A DNA stretch of 64,000 nt from Nitrospirillum amazonense (GCF_007828045.1 NZ_VITN01000008.1:124001-188000), one strand, 5' to 3'; shown: positions 48,557 to 58,340, counted from the first letter of the stretch. Made by a program: numbers and translations. The notes: generated from the sequence alone by a model not told the origin.

Positions 48557-50860
48557 ATGAAGGCGAGACTCGGACTCTATCTGCAAGCAGCGGCTGTGAT
48601 TGCCCTGTCCGGCGGCGCGTACGCGCAGACCGCGACGGCCCCGGCCGGTCCCTCCGACACCATTGCCGAAATCGTCGTTACCGCGACCAAGCGTGAGACC
48701 AAGCTGCAGGAAACCCCGATCGCCGTGTCGGCGTTCAGCCAGGAAAGCCTGGACAAGCAGCAGGTCAAAGACATCACCGATCTGTCCAAGTTCGTGCCCA
48801 GCCTGCAGTTCGGCCAGCAGGGCGACCAGAACGCCATCACCCTGACCCTGCGCGGCATCGGCAACGACAGCGCCTACACCGAAGTGGCCGACCCCGAGGT
48901 CGCCATGTACGTCGACGGCATCTACTCGCCGCGCGCCCAGGGCGCCTCGGTGCTGATGTATGACATGGAACGCGTGGAAGTGCTGCGGGGCCCGCAGGGC
49001 ACCCTGTTCGGCCGCAACGCCACCGTCGGCGCCGTCAGCCTGATCTCCGCCAAGCCGACCTTCGACAAGGAATACGGCAACGCCGAGGTCGTCGCCGGCT
49101 CCTACGGTCGCTTCGGCACGCGCGGCATGTTCAACCTGCCCGTCTCCGACAAGCTGGCTTTCCGCGTCGCCTTCGTGACGGACAAGCACGACGGCTACGT
49201 CGATTACCAGCCGGCGCCGAACGTCCCGGGCGTGAACCCGGCCGCCTATGTGACCAGCGGTCCGAAGTACTACGCCGGCGACCAGAAGTCGTTCCGCGTC
49301 AGCGGCGCCTGGCGCCCGACGGACCGCTTCAGCTGGGACCTGAACTTCGAGTGGTATGAAGACACCGGCACCCCGGTCGAGCCGCTGATGCAGACCCCAC
49401 GTCCGGGCACGAACCTGTGGTCGGTGCAGGCCGACACCGCGCCGTTCCAGGACCGCACCGCGAAGTCCGTCCACAGCAAGATGGACTACGATATCAACGA
49501 CTACCTGCAGCTGTCCTACATCGCCGGCGCGTCCTGGCTGGGCGGCAACAACCAGGTGGACGCCGACAGCGGCGTGCTGCCGCCGACCAGCGCCACCACG
49601 CCGTCCGGCGCGTTCGAGCAGAACAGCACCGTCTGGTCCAGCTACGACTTCTTCAGCCACGAACTGCAGCTGAAGTCGTCGGGCGTGCACACCATCGACT
49701 GGATCCTGGGTGCGTACTACTCGCACGAAACCAACAAGATCCGCTTCGACATCGACCAGGCCAACGGCTACCGCCTGGGCACCTTCAGCTGGGCCGGCAG
49801 CTTCATCCAGTCCGATCGTGAGATCGAGTCGGCCGCCGGCTTCGGCCAGGCGACCTGGCACGTCACCGACGACATCCGCCTGACGGGCGGCCTGCGCTAC
49901 ACCCGCGACGACAAGGAAGACATCGGCGGCCGCAACGTCACCTGCAACGGCTGCACCCAGGGCATCTTCGGCCGCGACCCCTACTCGATCCCCGGCTACA
50001 CGGCGTCGCCCAACGACGTCTATGGCCAGTGGAGCAAGGCCACTTGGTTGGTCCGCGCCGACGCCGACATCATCAAGGACGTGCTGATGACCTATGCCAG
50101 CGTCGGCACGGGCTTCAAGTCGGGCAACATCGAGGACGGCGGCAAGCTGGCCGGTCCCGAGACGCTGACCAACTATGAAGTCGGCGCCAAGACGACGCTG
50201 TTCGGCGGCCGCGCCACCTTCAACGTGGCGGCCTATTATGAAGACTTCACGGGCTATCAGGTGAACCAGGCGGTCACCACCCGTGACGCCGCCGGCCATG
50301 TCATCGGCTCGCAGATCGTGACCCAGAACGCCCAGGGCGCCAAGGCCTACGGCCTGGAGGCCGAACTGGCCGCCAAGGTCACGCCGCGGGACACGATCAA
50401 CCTGTCGCTGTCCGCCCAGCACACCGAGATGGAAGAACTGCAGAGCATCGACGCCCGCCTGTACAGCGGCGGCGACGTTTCCCACCTGGTCGAGCTGAAG
50501 GGCAACGAGCTGCCTCACGCCCCGGCCCTGTCGGGCACCGTCGGGTACGAGCACGTGTTCGACCTGCCCAACGGCGGCACCCTGACCCCGCGCGTCTCCA
50601 CCCATTTTGAGACCCGCAGCTACCTGTCCTTCTTCAACGCCGGCACGTACGACGAGCAGAAGGCCTATACCCGCACCGACCTGGCCGTCCGTTACGACGC
50701 CCCCAGCGGCAAGTGGTCCTTGGAAGGCTTCGTCCAGAACGTGGAAAACGCCAACATCAAGTCCAATGCCGGTGCCTTCGGCGGCCCGGCGACCCCGGTG
50801 TGGACGGCCGTGTACCAGCCGCCCCAGACCTGGGGTGTGCGGGCCCACGCCAGCTTCTGA
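48557..50860 (+). CDS. TonB-dependent receptor
   Basis: 767 residues. Signal peptide (about 1-23, ending AYA), then SDTIAEIVVTATKRETKLQETPIAVSAF, the plug domain with TonB-box-like start, and the plug's RVEVLRGPQGTLFGRNATVGAV at about 140-161. The rest is a 22-strand beta barrel ending in HASF with a terminal Phe for BAM recognition. This OAR/CirA-like branch in Alphaproteobacteria commonly imports oligosaccharides as well as siderophores. The LacI regulators and sugar transporters flanking it point to a carbohydrate. GGGAGGAAG precedes the ATG; a terminator follows. Confidence 0.93.
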   Translation: MKARLGLYLQAAAVIALSGGAYAQTATAPAGPSDTIAEIVVTATKRETKLQETPIAVSAFSQESLDKQQVKDITDLSKFVPSLQFGQQGDQNAITLTLRGIGNDSAYTEVADPEVAMYVDGIYSPRAQGASVLMYDMERVEVLRGPQGTLFGRNATVGAVSLISAKPTFDKEYGNAEVVAGSYGRFGTRGMFNLPVSDKLAFRVAFVTDKHDGYVDYQPAPNVPGVNPAAYVTSGPKYYAGDQKSFRVSGAWRPTDRFSWDLNFEWYEDTGTPVEPLMQTPRPGTNLWSVQADTAPFQDRTAKSVHSKMDYDINDYLQLSYIAGASWLGGNNQVDADSGVLPPTSATTPSGAFEQNSTVWSSYDFFSHELQLKSSGVHTIDWILGAYYSHETNKIRFDIDQANGYRLGTFSWAGSFIQSDREIESAAGFGQATWHVTDDIRLTGGLRYTRDDKEDIGGRNVTCNGCTQGIFGRDPYSIPGYTASPNDVYGQWSKATWLVRADADIIKDVLMTYASVGTGFKSGNIEDGGKLAGPETLTNYEVGAKTTLFGGRATFNVAAYYEDFTGYQVNQAVTTRDAAGHVIGSQIVTQNAQGAKAYGLEAELAAKVTPRDTINLSLSAQHTEMEELQSIDARLYSGGDVSHLVELKGNELPHAPALSGTVGYEHVFDLPNGGTLTPRVSTHFETRSYLSFFNAGTYDEQKAYTRTDLAVRYDAPSGKWSLEGFVQNVENANIKSNAGAFGGPATPVWTAVYQPPQTWGVRAHASF

Positions 50861-50886
50861 TCCGGTTCGTTCGCGTTGTTCGACCC

Positions 50887-50928
50887 CCGGGGCGCGGGGG
50901 GCTCTCCCCTTCCGCGCCCCGGTGTTTT
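50887..50928 (+). terminator. Terminator after the TonB receptor
   Basis: CCGGGGCGCGG and CCGCGCCCCGG form a perfect 11-bp stem with a 14-base loop, followed by TGTTTT. It lies 27 bp after the stop codon. Confidence 0.85.
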
Positions 50929-51086
50929 CCCCTTCTTGGCAGGATACTCTCTCCCCGAATCCTGCGCCTTGATGGGCGGTGCCCCCGCACCGCCCATCCC
51001 TTTATCCCCCTGTCGCCATCGCTGTTCGGCGCCACGATGACAACGCGTCACGTCGCCTGATTCCGCCCCTGATTTGGGAGACCCCA

Positions 51087-52154
51087 TTGGCCCAGCCAGA
51101 GAAGCGGTCGATCACCATTCGGGAGGTCGCGGACCTGGCCAAGGTGTCCATCAAGACCGTATCGCGGGTCATCAACCGCGAGGCCGGCGTTTCCCACGAG
51201 ACGCACGCCCGGGTCATGGACGCCATCGCCCGCCTGGACTACCGCCCCAACCTGAACGCCCGGGGCTTGGCCGGCGACCGCTCCTTCCTCATCGGCCTGT
51301 TTTATGACAACCCCAGCGCCCATTATATGAGCGATGTGCAGGCCGGTGCCGTGGCCCGTTGCCGCGAGGGCGGCTTCCATCTGCTGGTGGAGCCCTGGGA
51401 CAGCACCGATCCCACCGTGGGCGACCAGGTCCTGAACCTCATTTCCCAGCTGCGGCTGGAGGGTGTCATCCTGACGCCGCCGCTGGTCGACCATGCCGGC
51501 GTGCTGGAGGCCCTGCGCACCTCGCGCATTCCGCTGGTGCGCATAGCGCCGGACACGGACCGCGAGACGGCGCCCTTCGTCTACATGGACGACTACGCGG
51601 CCTCCCGCCAGATGACGGCCTATCTCATCAGCCTGGGCCACCGCCGCATCGGCTTTCTGCTGGGCCATCCCGACCACGGCGCCACCGAACAGCGCTACCG
51701 CGGCTTCCGGGATGAGCTGGCGGAACACCGCATCCCCCTGGATCCGGAGCTGGTGCGCCCAGGCCACTTCTCCTACCGCATCGGCATGGCTTGCGCGGAA
51801 CAGCTGCTGACCCTGGCCGACCGCCCCACCGCCATCTTCGCCAGCAATGACGACATGGCGGCGGCCTCCGTCGCGGTGGCGCAGCGCCTGGGCCTGTCGG
51901 TGCCGGCCGACCTGTCGGTTGCGGGCTTTGACGACACGCCGGTGGCGCGCATCATCTGGCCGCAGCTGACCACCATCCGCCAGCCCATCAGCCGCATGGC
52001 GGCGGCGGCGGCGGACCTGCTGATCGACCGGGCGGTGCGGCGCCAGCCGTGGACCCACCCCATGCCGCGCCGGCTGCTGGAGTTCGAGGTGGTGGTGCGG
52101 GAATCGACCGCCCCGCCATCCAGCGTGCCGTCCCTTGGCCGCGCCCGGCGCTGA
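51087..52154 (+). CDS. LacI-family regulator 2, TTG start
   Basis: 355 residues. HTH and hinge: ITIREVADLAKVSIKTVSRVINREAGVSHETHARV. The effector domain ends with LSVAGFDDTPVARIIWPQLTTIRQPISRMAAAAADLLI, nearly the same wording as LacI-1, so the two are paralogues. A TTG at 51087 is chosen because GGGAG lies at proper spacing and the protein begins just before the HTH; the frame is open upstream without support. It is followed by a sugar porter gene and likely controls the TonB locus. Confidence 0.92.
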   Translation: MAQPEKRSITIREVADLAKVSIKTVSRVINREAGVSHETHARVMDAIARLDYRPNLNARGLAGDRSFLIGLFYDNPSAHYMSDVQAGAVARCREGGFHLLVEPWDSTDPTVGDQVLNLISQLRLEGVILTPPLVDHAGVLEALRTSRIPLVRIAPDTDRETAPFVYMDDYAASRQMTAYLISLGHRRIGFLLGHPDHGATEQRYRGFRDELAEHRIPLDPELVRPGHFSYRIGMACAEQLLTLADRPTAIFASNDDMAAASVAVAQRLGLSVPADLSVAGFDDTPVARIIWPQLTTIRQPISRMAAAAADLLIDRAVRRQPWTHPMPRRLLEFEVVVRESTAPPSSVPSLGRARR

Positions 52155-52207
52155 CCCAACCCAACACCGAAGGCGCGCGGGTACCGATCCCGCGCGGGAG
52201 GACTGTC

Positions 52208-53662
52208 ATGGCCAGTGATGTGAGACTTAAGGGCGGGCATGACGCGCATGCCGGCTCTGGCCTGGTGGTGATGCTGACCCTGGTCGCCACCCTGGGCGGC
52301 CTGTTGTTCGGCTACGACACCGCCGTCATCTCGGGTGCCGTGAAGTCCATCGACGCCAACTTCATCGACCCCTTGGGCCTGGCCGACACGGCGCGCGACA
52401 GCCTGTCGGGCTTCACCATCTCCAGCGCCCTCATCGGCTGCATCTTCGGCGGCATGATCGCCGGTTGGATGGCCGATCGCTTCGGGCGCAAGCGCGGCCT
52501 GTTCCTGGCGGCCGTGCTGTTCCTGGTCTCCGCCATCGGGTCGGCCTTGCCGGAACTGGGGCTGGGCACCGTCGGCCGCATGGGGCCGGCGGCACTGACG
52601 CCCTTCATCATCTATCGCGTCATCTGCGGCGTCGGCGTGGGCATCGCCAGCATGCTGTCGCCGCTGTACATCGCGGAGATCGCGCCGCCGCACGCCCGCG
52701 GCCGCCTCATCTCCTTCAACCAGATGGCCATCGTGCTGGGCATCGCCGGCGTCTATTTCGTGAACTGGGCCATCGCCGCCCAGGGCGACACCGCCTGGCT
52801 GAACAGCGTCGGCTGGCGCTGGATGCTGGGATCGGAGGCGTTGCCCGCCGCCCTGTTCCTGGTGCTGCTGGCCTTCGTGCCCGACACGCCGCGCTGGCTG
52901 ATCAAGGTGGGCCGCACGGCGGAGGCGGAGGCCACGCTGACACGGCTGATGGGCCCGGCCGAGGCCGCCCTCACCCGGCGGGAGATCGAGGGCAGCCTGG
53001 TGCAGCATACCGACCGCCTGCTGGCCTACGGCGTCCTGGTGCTGGCGGTGGGCATCATGCTGTCGCTGTTCCAGCAGCTGGTGGGCATCAACGCCGTGCT
53101 CTATTACGCCCCGCTGATGTTCGAGAACATGGGGGCGGGCACCGACAGCGCGTTGCTGCAGACCGTGGTGGTGGGGGCGGCCAATGTGGTGTTCACCCTG
53201 GTGGCCATGGTCACGGTGGACCGGCTGGGACGCAAGCCGCTGCTGATCGCCGGTTCTGCCGTTATGGCGGTCGCCATGCTGGCCCTGGGTTTCCTCTTGA
53301 ACCTGCACCAGATGGGCATCGGCGCGCTGGTGGCGGTGGTGGTCTACGTCGCCGGCTTTGCCTTTTCATGGGGGCCCGTCGTCTGGGTGCTGCTGGCGGA
53401 GATCTTCCCCAACCCCATCAAGGGCAAGGCGCTCAGCATCGCGGTGGCGGCCCAGTGGATCGCCAATTGGGTAGTGTCCTGGTCGTTCAAGGTGCTGGAC
53501 GGCAACGCCGCGCTGAACGCCATGTTCAACCACGGCTTCGCCTATTACCTCTATGGTGCCTTCAGCATCCTGGCCGGCCTGTTCGTCTGGCGCTTCGTCC
53601 CCGAAACCAAGGGCCGCAGCCTGGAGGAGATGGAGGGCGTATGGAAAGCGACCGGCCGCTGA
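52208..53662 (+). CDS. Sugar porter (MFS, SP family)
   Basis: 484 residues with the SP-family motifs in order: GGLLFGYDTAVISGA (helix 1), ADRFGRKRG (loop 2-3), AEIAPPHARGRLISFNQ (R-x-G-R in helix 4-5), PDTPRWLIK (the PESPR variant), FQQLVGINAVLYYAP (helix 7, sugar-binding QQ...N), DRLGRKPLL and PETKGRSLEEME. It imports a hexose or pentose with H+; the specific sugar is not determinable. GGAGGA precedes the ATG. Co-directional with LacI-2 (53-bp gap), probably one operon. Confidence 0.95.
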   Translation: MASDVRLKGGHDAHAGSGLVVMLTLVATLGGLLFGYDTAVISGAVKSIDANFIDPLGLADTARDSLSGFTISSALIGCIFGGMIAGWMADRFGRKRGLFLAAVLFLVSAIGSALPELGLGTVGRMGPAALTPFIIYRVICGVGVGIASMLSPLYIAEIAPPHARGRLISFNQMAIVLGIAGVYFVNWAIAAQGDTAWLNSVGWRWMLGSEALPAALFLVLLAFVPDTPRWLIKVGRTAEAEATLTRLMGPAEAALTRREIEGSLVQHTDRLLAYGVLVLAVGIMLSLFQQLVGINAVLYYAPLMFENMGAGTDSALLQTVVVGAANVVFTLVAMVTVDRLGRKPLLIAGSAVMAVAMLALGFLLNLHQMGIGALVAVVVYVAGFAFSWGPVVWVLLAEIFPNPIKGKALSIAVAAQWIANWVVSWSFKVLDGNAALNAMFNHGFAYYLYGAFSILAGLFVWRFVPETKGRSLEEMEGVWKATGR

Positions 53663-53760
53663 GCCTTCCTTCTGGCGGTTGATAGCGCTCACAGCTATAG
53701 GTTGGATGGCGCGCCAGGGTAGGGACGGGCCGCTTCCTTTTCTCCGGCAAGGTGGTTCGG

Positions 53761-55350
53761 GTGGCGTCGTTGTTCGAGACTGGTCCCGGGGACGGGGACA
53801 GGGTGTTGGCCGACCGGCGGGCGGTGCTGGCCTTCTGGGTCGGGTGCGCCGTGGTGACCCTGGGCGTGGTCCTGCACCTGCCCATGTTCCTGATGGCCAA
53901 GGACGTCGGCTATCGCCTGGCCGACATGCCGATGGACATGGGCATGACCATCGGCATGGGCCTGATCGTCGTAGGCGTCCTCATCGCCGCCTATGGGCTG
54001 CTGCCGCGGAGGACGGCGGTGGCGGCCGTCGACCTCGCCGTGGTGCATGACGACGGTCCGCTGCGCGCGGCGCACTGGCGGCTGATGGCGGTCATCGTCG
54101 TGGCCCTGGTCATCGACGTCATGAAGCCGGCCAGCCTGGGCTTCGTCCTGCCCGGCATGCGCGATGAATACGGCGTGGACAAGATGACCGTGGCCTGGCT
54201 GCCCATGGCCGCGCTGGCCGGCACGGTCGTGGGCTCCTTGATCTGGGGCGCGCTGGCCGATGTCTATGGCCGCCGCGCTTCCATCCTGCTGTCTTCCGTC
54301 ATGTTCGTCGGCACCTCCATCTGCGGCGCCATGCCCGATTTCTGGTGGAACGTGGCCATGTGCTTCCTCATGGGCGCGGCGGCGGGGGGCATGTTGCCGG
54401 TGGCCTACGCGCTGCTGGCGGAAACCATGCCGCTGCGCCATCGCGGCTGGAACCTGGTGCTGGTGGGTGGCTTGGGGGGCATTGGCGGCTACCTGGCGGC
54501 CAGCGGCCTGTCGGCCCTGCTCCAGCCCCTGTATGGCTGGCGCATCATGTGGCTGCTGAACCTGCCCACGGGCTTGATCCTGGTCTTTCTCAACGGCCAA
54601 ATCCCGGAATCACCCCATTTCCTGCTGCTGCGTGGCCGCCTGCGCGAGGCGGAGCGCACCCTGGCCCGCTTCGGCGCCGCCCTGACGCGCGAGGCGGAGG
54701 GCGCGCCCGCGTCCAAGGGGGGCGAGACTCACTTCCTCAGCGGCCGCACCCTAGCCCTGACGGTCACCGCCCTGGCGTGGAGCTTCACCAATTTCGGGCT
54801 GCTGCTGTGGCTGCCGGCCGAATTGACGGCCCGGGGCATGGATGTGGTCGTGTCCAGCCGCCTGTTGGCGGCGTCCGCCCTTATCGCTTGCCCGACCATC
54901 GCGGTGGCGGCGCTGCTCTATTTCCGCTGGAGCACGAAGTGGACGCTGGCGCTGATGATCATCGTCGCCATCGCCGGCCTGGGCGGCGTCATGCGCCTGG
55001 GCGACGGGGCCGGCCTGCTGGACGTGGTGGCGCCGGTGGCGCTGCTGATCGTCGGCAGCAACGGCATCCTGGCCGTGCTGCTGCCCTACACGGCCGAGAA
55101 TTACGCCGTGGGCCTGCGCGGCCGCGCCACCGGTTGGGTCGCCGGATGCAGCAAGGCCGGCGGCCTGGTGACCCAGTGCCTGGCCATCGCGGCGCTGGTG
55201 CCGGGCCTGGGAACCCTGGCGCTGGCCATTTGCGGCCTGATGGCGGCCTCACTCCTGCTGGTCATCTATTTTGGATCCGAAACACGGGTTGGCCGGCGGG
55301 ATGCGGATCCTCCGCAGACGGCGGCAGCGGCGGAAACCAGCGGCGCTTGA
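53761..55350 (+). CDS. MFS transporter with extra N-terminal membrane segments
   Basis: 529 residues from GTG 53761; GTG 53752 is also possible (three more residues). The first 110 residues hold two extra membrane segments (AVLAFWVGCAVVTLGVVLHLPMFLM; MTIGMGLIVVGVLIAAYGLL) ahead of a standard 12-helix MFS core that starts around RLMAVIVVALVIDVMKPASLGFVLPGM. The core has ADVYGRRASILL in loop 2-3 and IPESPHFLLLRGRLREAERTLARFG, so it belongs with the sugar/organic-acid metabolite:H+ symporters. Probably transports a product of the locus. Near the end of the LacI-2/sugar porter run. Confidence 0.82.
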   Translation: MASLFETGPGDGDRVLADRRAVLAFWVGCAVVTLGVVLHLPMFLMAKDVGYRLADMPMDMGMTIGMGLIVVGVLIAAYGLLPRRTAVAAVDLAVVHDDGPLRAAHWRLMAVIVVALVIDVMKPASLGFVLPGMRDEYGVDKMTVAWLPMAALAGTVVGSLIWGALADVYGRRASILLSSVMFVGTSICGAMPDFWWNVAMCFLMGAAAGGMLPVAYALLAETMPLRHRGWNLVLVGGLGGIGGYLAASGLSALLQPLYGWRIMWLLNLPTGLILVFLNGQIPESPHFLLLRGRLREAERTLARFGAALTREAEGAPASKGGETHFLSGRTLALTVTALAWSFTNFGLLLWLPAELTARGMDVVVSSRLLAASALIACPTIAVAALLYFRWSTKWTLALMIIVAIAGLGGVMRLGDGAGLLDVVAPVALLIVGSNGILAVLLPYTAENYAVGLRGRATGWVAGCSKAGGLVTQCLAIAALVPGLGTLALAICGLMAASLLLVIYFGSETRVGRRDADPPQTAAAAETSGA

Positions 55351-55456
55351 GGCCACCTGCCCCAGCGGGGTACCCCGATCGTGCGAGTTCTCCCCGGCCT
55401 GCGGTAGCGGCACCATAGCCATTCGGCGCTGTGCGAACGGGAGTGTTGGCGGCGGC

Positions 55457-57046
55457 ATGCCAAATCTGATCAACAAAATTGCGACCTGGTGGCTGGGGGA
55501 GGGTGAGCAGCCGGCGGCACCTGCCCGTCCCGCCCGTCCGGGCGCCGTCGAACCCATTACGCCGGACGCGGGCCCGGACGATATCCAGAACAGGCTGGGC
55601 GCCATCCTGGAGCATCAGGCGCGGGTCAGTGCCGGAACGGTCCAGCTTCTGGGCCTGGAAAGCTTGAAGGAAAAGCTGGGGTCCCGCTGGCCTCCGGTAC
55701 GCGACCGCGTGCACCAGCTGGCCGAACGCCTGCTGAACCAGTCGCTGGGCCCTGGCGACGTGGTGTTTCCCTATGGCCCCGACACCTATCTGGTGGTCTT
55801 CGCCCAGATGGACGAACGCGCGGCCGGCCTGCTCTGCGCCCGCGTGCTGCAGGACCTGCAGCGCCTGCTTCTGGGCGATGCCGACACCGCCACCATCGTG
55901 GTGCGCACCGCCGTACGCCAAGTCACGGGCGACCTGGTGCTGAAGCCCCATCGCCTGGCAGACCTGTTGGCCGGCACCGCCCGCGCCGAGGCCTTGGCCA
56001 AGGGGCGGGGGGAGGGGGCACCAGCGTCGGGAAAGGCCGCGCCCGGCTGGACCGATTTGCACGGCGCGCCAGGCCGTGGCGGGGGCGGCACCCTCATCCA
56101 GGGCACGGCCGGCGGCTCCGGCGATCCCGGCTGGATGCCCTTGCCCAGCCAGGGCGGCCGGACGGGCGCGTCCGGCTTCCGCCAGGGCGAGGTGACGGCC
56201 GCCTGGGCGGCGCATGGCCAGCTGGGACCGCTGGAAATCGTCTACCGCCCGGTCTGGGACGCCAACCACCAGGCGCTGTGCCTGTACATCACCCGGGGGC
56301 GGCGCATGCGCCGGGGCGGGCAGGCCGTCTATGGCTACGACACCATCCCCCAGGCGGCGGGCCCCCAGGCGGCGGGCGGCGGGACCCTGTCGGCCGAAAC
56401 CCTGAACGCCATTCTGGACCTGGATGAGGAAGCGATGCGCCAGGCCATCGCCGCCTATCTGGAACTCTACGACAACCGCTTCCGCTTCTTCCTGTCGCTG
56501 CCCGTGCATTACGAAACGCTGGCCGGGGTGCAGCGCCGCCGGTCCTACGTGGCGCTGGCCAGCCGCATCCCGGCCCACCTCGTCCCTTTCCTGACCTATC
56601 ACCTGGTGGGCTTGCCCGAGGGCACGCCCACCGGGCGGCTGGCGGACTTCGTCACCGCCCTGCGCCCCTTTGGCCGCAACCTGATGGTGGGCGTGGCCCT
56701 GGGGCGCCAGGACATGGGCACGCTGGCCGCGGCGGGGGTCAAGGGCGTAGGCGTCATCCTGCCCGGCGCCGGGGACAGGACGGCCATTGACCACCCCGGG
56801 GCGGAGCGTCTCAGCCCGGAACGGGTGGCGACCGACCTGGGCCTGGTGGGGGCCGAGGCCCGGCGCCATCACCTGAAACTCTATGTCGAGGGCGTGGACT
56901 CGGTGGAGACGGAAGGGCTGGTGGACCGCGTGGGCGCCGACTTCATCGCCGGCGACTTGATCGGCGGCTGGACGGAAGCGCCGGAACACATCGTGCGCAT
57001 GTCCCGTGTCGACCTGCTGGCCAATTCCCGGCACCCGCCGGGATGA
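55457..57046 (+). CDS. Degenerate GGDEF/EAL-like protein
   Basis: 529 residues. The first 220 residues resemble a GGDEF domain without its signature: FPYGPDTYLVVFAQMDERAAGLLCARVLQDL lies where RYGGDEFLVLL is normal. The C-terminal 300 residues look like an EAL domain that has lost its catalytic motifs: LEIVYRPVWDANHQ replaces the E-A-L stretch, and LKLYVEGVDSVETEGLVDRVGADFIAGDLIGG keeps the shape of KLVAEGVET...GxxxxQGF without the active residues. So it is likely a catalytically dead c-di-GMP-type sensor or scaffold. ATG 55457 follows a GGGAG at long spacing. The centre has a Gly-rich linker. Confidence 0.7.
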   Translation: MPNLINKIATWWLGEGEQPAAPARPARPGAVEPITPDAGPDDIQNRLGAILEHQARVSAGTVQLLGLESLKEKLGSRWPPVRDRVHQLAERLLNQSLGPGDVVFPYGPDTYLVVFAQMDERAAGLLCARVLQDLQRLLLGDADTATIVVRTAVRQVTGDLVLKPHRLADLLAGTARAEALAKGRGEGAPASGKAAPGWTDLHGAPGRGGGGTLIQGTAGGSGDPGWMPLPSQGGRTGASGFRQGEVTAAWAAHGQLGPLEIVYRPVWDANHQALCLYITRGRRMRRGGQAVYGYDTIPQAAGPQAAGGGTLSAETLNAILDLDEEAMRQAIAAYLELYDNRFRFFLSLPVHYETLAGVQRRRSYVALASRIPAHLVPFLTYHLVGLPEGTPTGRLADFVTALRPFGRNLMVGVALGRQDMGTLAAAGVKGVGVILPGAGDRTAIDHPGAERLSPERVATDLGLVGAEARRHHLKLYVEGVDSVETEGLVDRVGADFIAGDLIGGWTEAPEHIVRMSRVDLLANSRHPPG

Positions 57047-57052
57047 CCCACG

Positions 57053-58243
57053 TCACTGGGGCGCGGGCGGCAGCTTGGCGCGCAGCCGGGCGGCCTCCGC
57101 CGTGTCTTGGGGTATCCCGTCGCCTTGCGCGTACATGGCGGCCAGCAAGGCCGTGGCCATGGGTTCCCCCTGGTCAGCGGCCAAGCGCAGCCAGCGGACC
57201 GCCTGCTGGGGATCTTTCTCGACCCCTAAACCTGATTTGTATAGGCGCCCCATGGCCGATTGCGCCATCGCCTGCCCGTTCTCGGCAGCCTTGCGCCACC
57301 ATAGAATGCCCTGCGCTTCATCCTTGGCGACGCCCAGGCCCTGGATATAAAGCAGACCGGTCAGGAACTGGGCGCGGGTGTTGCCCTGGTCGGCGGCCAG
57401 ATGGGCCCAGTGGAAACTCCGGGCTGGGTCCTTGGGCACTCCCCGCCCCTGGAAATACAGATCGGCCAGGATGGCACTGGCGGTGGCGTCACCCTTTTCC
57501 GCCGATAGCTGCAGCCATTTGGCCGCCTCCGCCGGGTCATGCGGCACCTGGGGGTCTTCCAGATAGGCGATGGCCAGCCGGGTCTGGGCCATGGCAAAGC
57601 CCTGTTCCGCTGCCTGACGGAACAGGCGCATGGCCTCGGCCATGTCGCGGGGCACGCCTTCTCCATTGGAGTACTGCACGCCCAGATCCAGCGCCGCCTC
57701 GGCCGATCCGCCGGCGATGGCCAGTCGGTTCAGGCGCGTGGCCTCGGCCAGATCGCGCCCGGTGCCCTCGCCCAGCTGGTACATCTTGGCCAGCTTGGTC
57801 TCGGCCAGGATATTGCCTTGGTTGGCGGATAGTTTGTAAAGACGGACTGCTTCGGCCAGGTTGCGTTCAACCCCGCTGGCATCGACATAGTGCGCTGCCA
57901 GTAGAGCCTGCCCATCGGCGCTGCCCGCATCGGCGGCTTGACGGAACAGGGCTGCCGCCTTGACGTGGTCGACCGAAACCCCCTGGCCCGCGTCATAAAC
58001 CAAGCCCAGGAAGACCATGCCATTGGTGTCGCCTTGACGTGCCGCTTCCGTCATGGCCGGGATGGCATCCACCACTTCCTGCAAGGAGAGGCCCTCGATG
58101 ACCGGGGTCTGGGGGACCGGGGTCTGGGGCTTGGCGGCTTCTGCCGTTGCCGCCCAGGCGGGCAGGATGGCGCCAAGGGCCACGGCCGTCAGGGCGGGCG
58201 ATAGAGCGCGCATAAGGAAAGGGTGGTAGTTCCGCCGGCCCAT
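57053..58243 (-). CDS. Sel1-like repeat (SLR) exported protein A
   Basis: 396 residues. Signal peptide (about 1-32, ends PAWA), then about nine tandem Sel1 repeats of 36 residues with the usual A-x-x-x-L-G-x-x-Y-x-x-G-x-G-V-x-x-D-x-x-x-A pattern, for example GNILAETKLAKMYQLGEGTGRDLAEATRLN. Such proteins are solenoids that hold partners in the envelope. Start 58243 is chosen to include the whole n-region; ATG 58213 (10 codons later) is an alternative. Six bases separate its end from the convergent GGDEF/EAL-like gene. Confidence 0.87.
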   Translation of the reverse strand: MGRRNYHPFLMRALSPALTAVALGAILPAWAATAEAAKPQTPVPQTPVIEGLSLQEVVDAIPAMTEAARQGDTNGMVFLGLVYDAGQGVSVDHVKAAALFRQAADAGSADGQALLAAHYVDASGVERNLAEAVRLYKLSANQGNILAETKLAKMYQLGEGTGRDLAEATRLNRLAIAGGSAEAALDLGVQYSNGEGVPRDMAEAMRLFRQAAEQGFAMAQTRLAIAYLEDPQVPHDPAEAAKWLQLSAEKGDATASAILADLYFQGRGVPKDPARSFHWAHLAADQGNTRAQFLTGLLYIQGLGVAKDEAQGILWWRKAAENGQAMAQSAMGRLYKSGLGVEKDPQQAVRWLRLAADQGEPMATALLAAMYAQGDGIPQDTAEAARLRAKLPPAPQ

Positions 58244-58340
58244 TTGATCGCCCCCACGGCATCGCCCATTGGTGCAACATTGCACATGCCAGACGTGCCA
58301 TGGGCCGGACGGTGGTGCAAGGCCGGATAGCTTGTCACCG

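Noticed and set aside
48533-50848. 771-codon minus-strand frame opposite the TonB receptor
   Set aside because: Complementary shadow; the plus strand has signal peptide, plug and barrel motifs and a terminal Phe.
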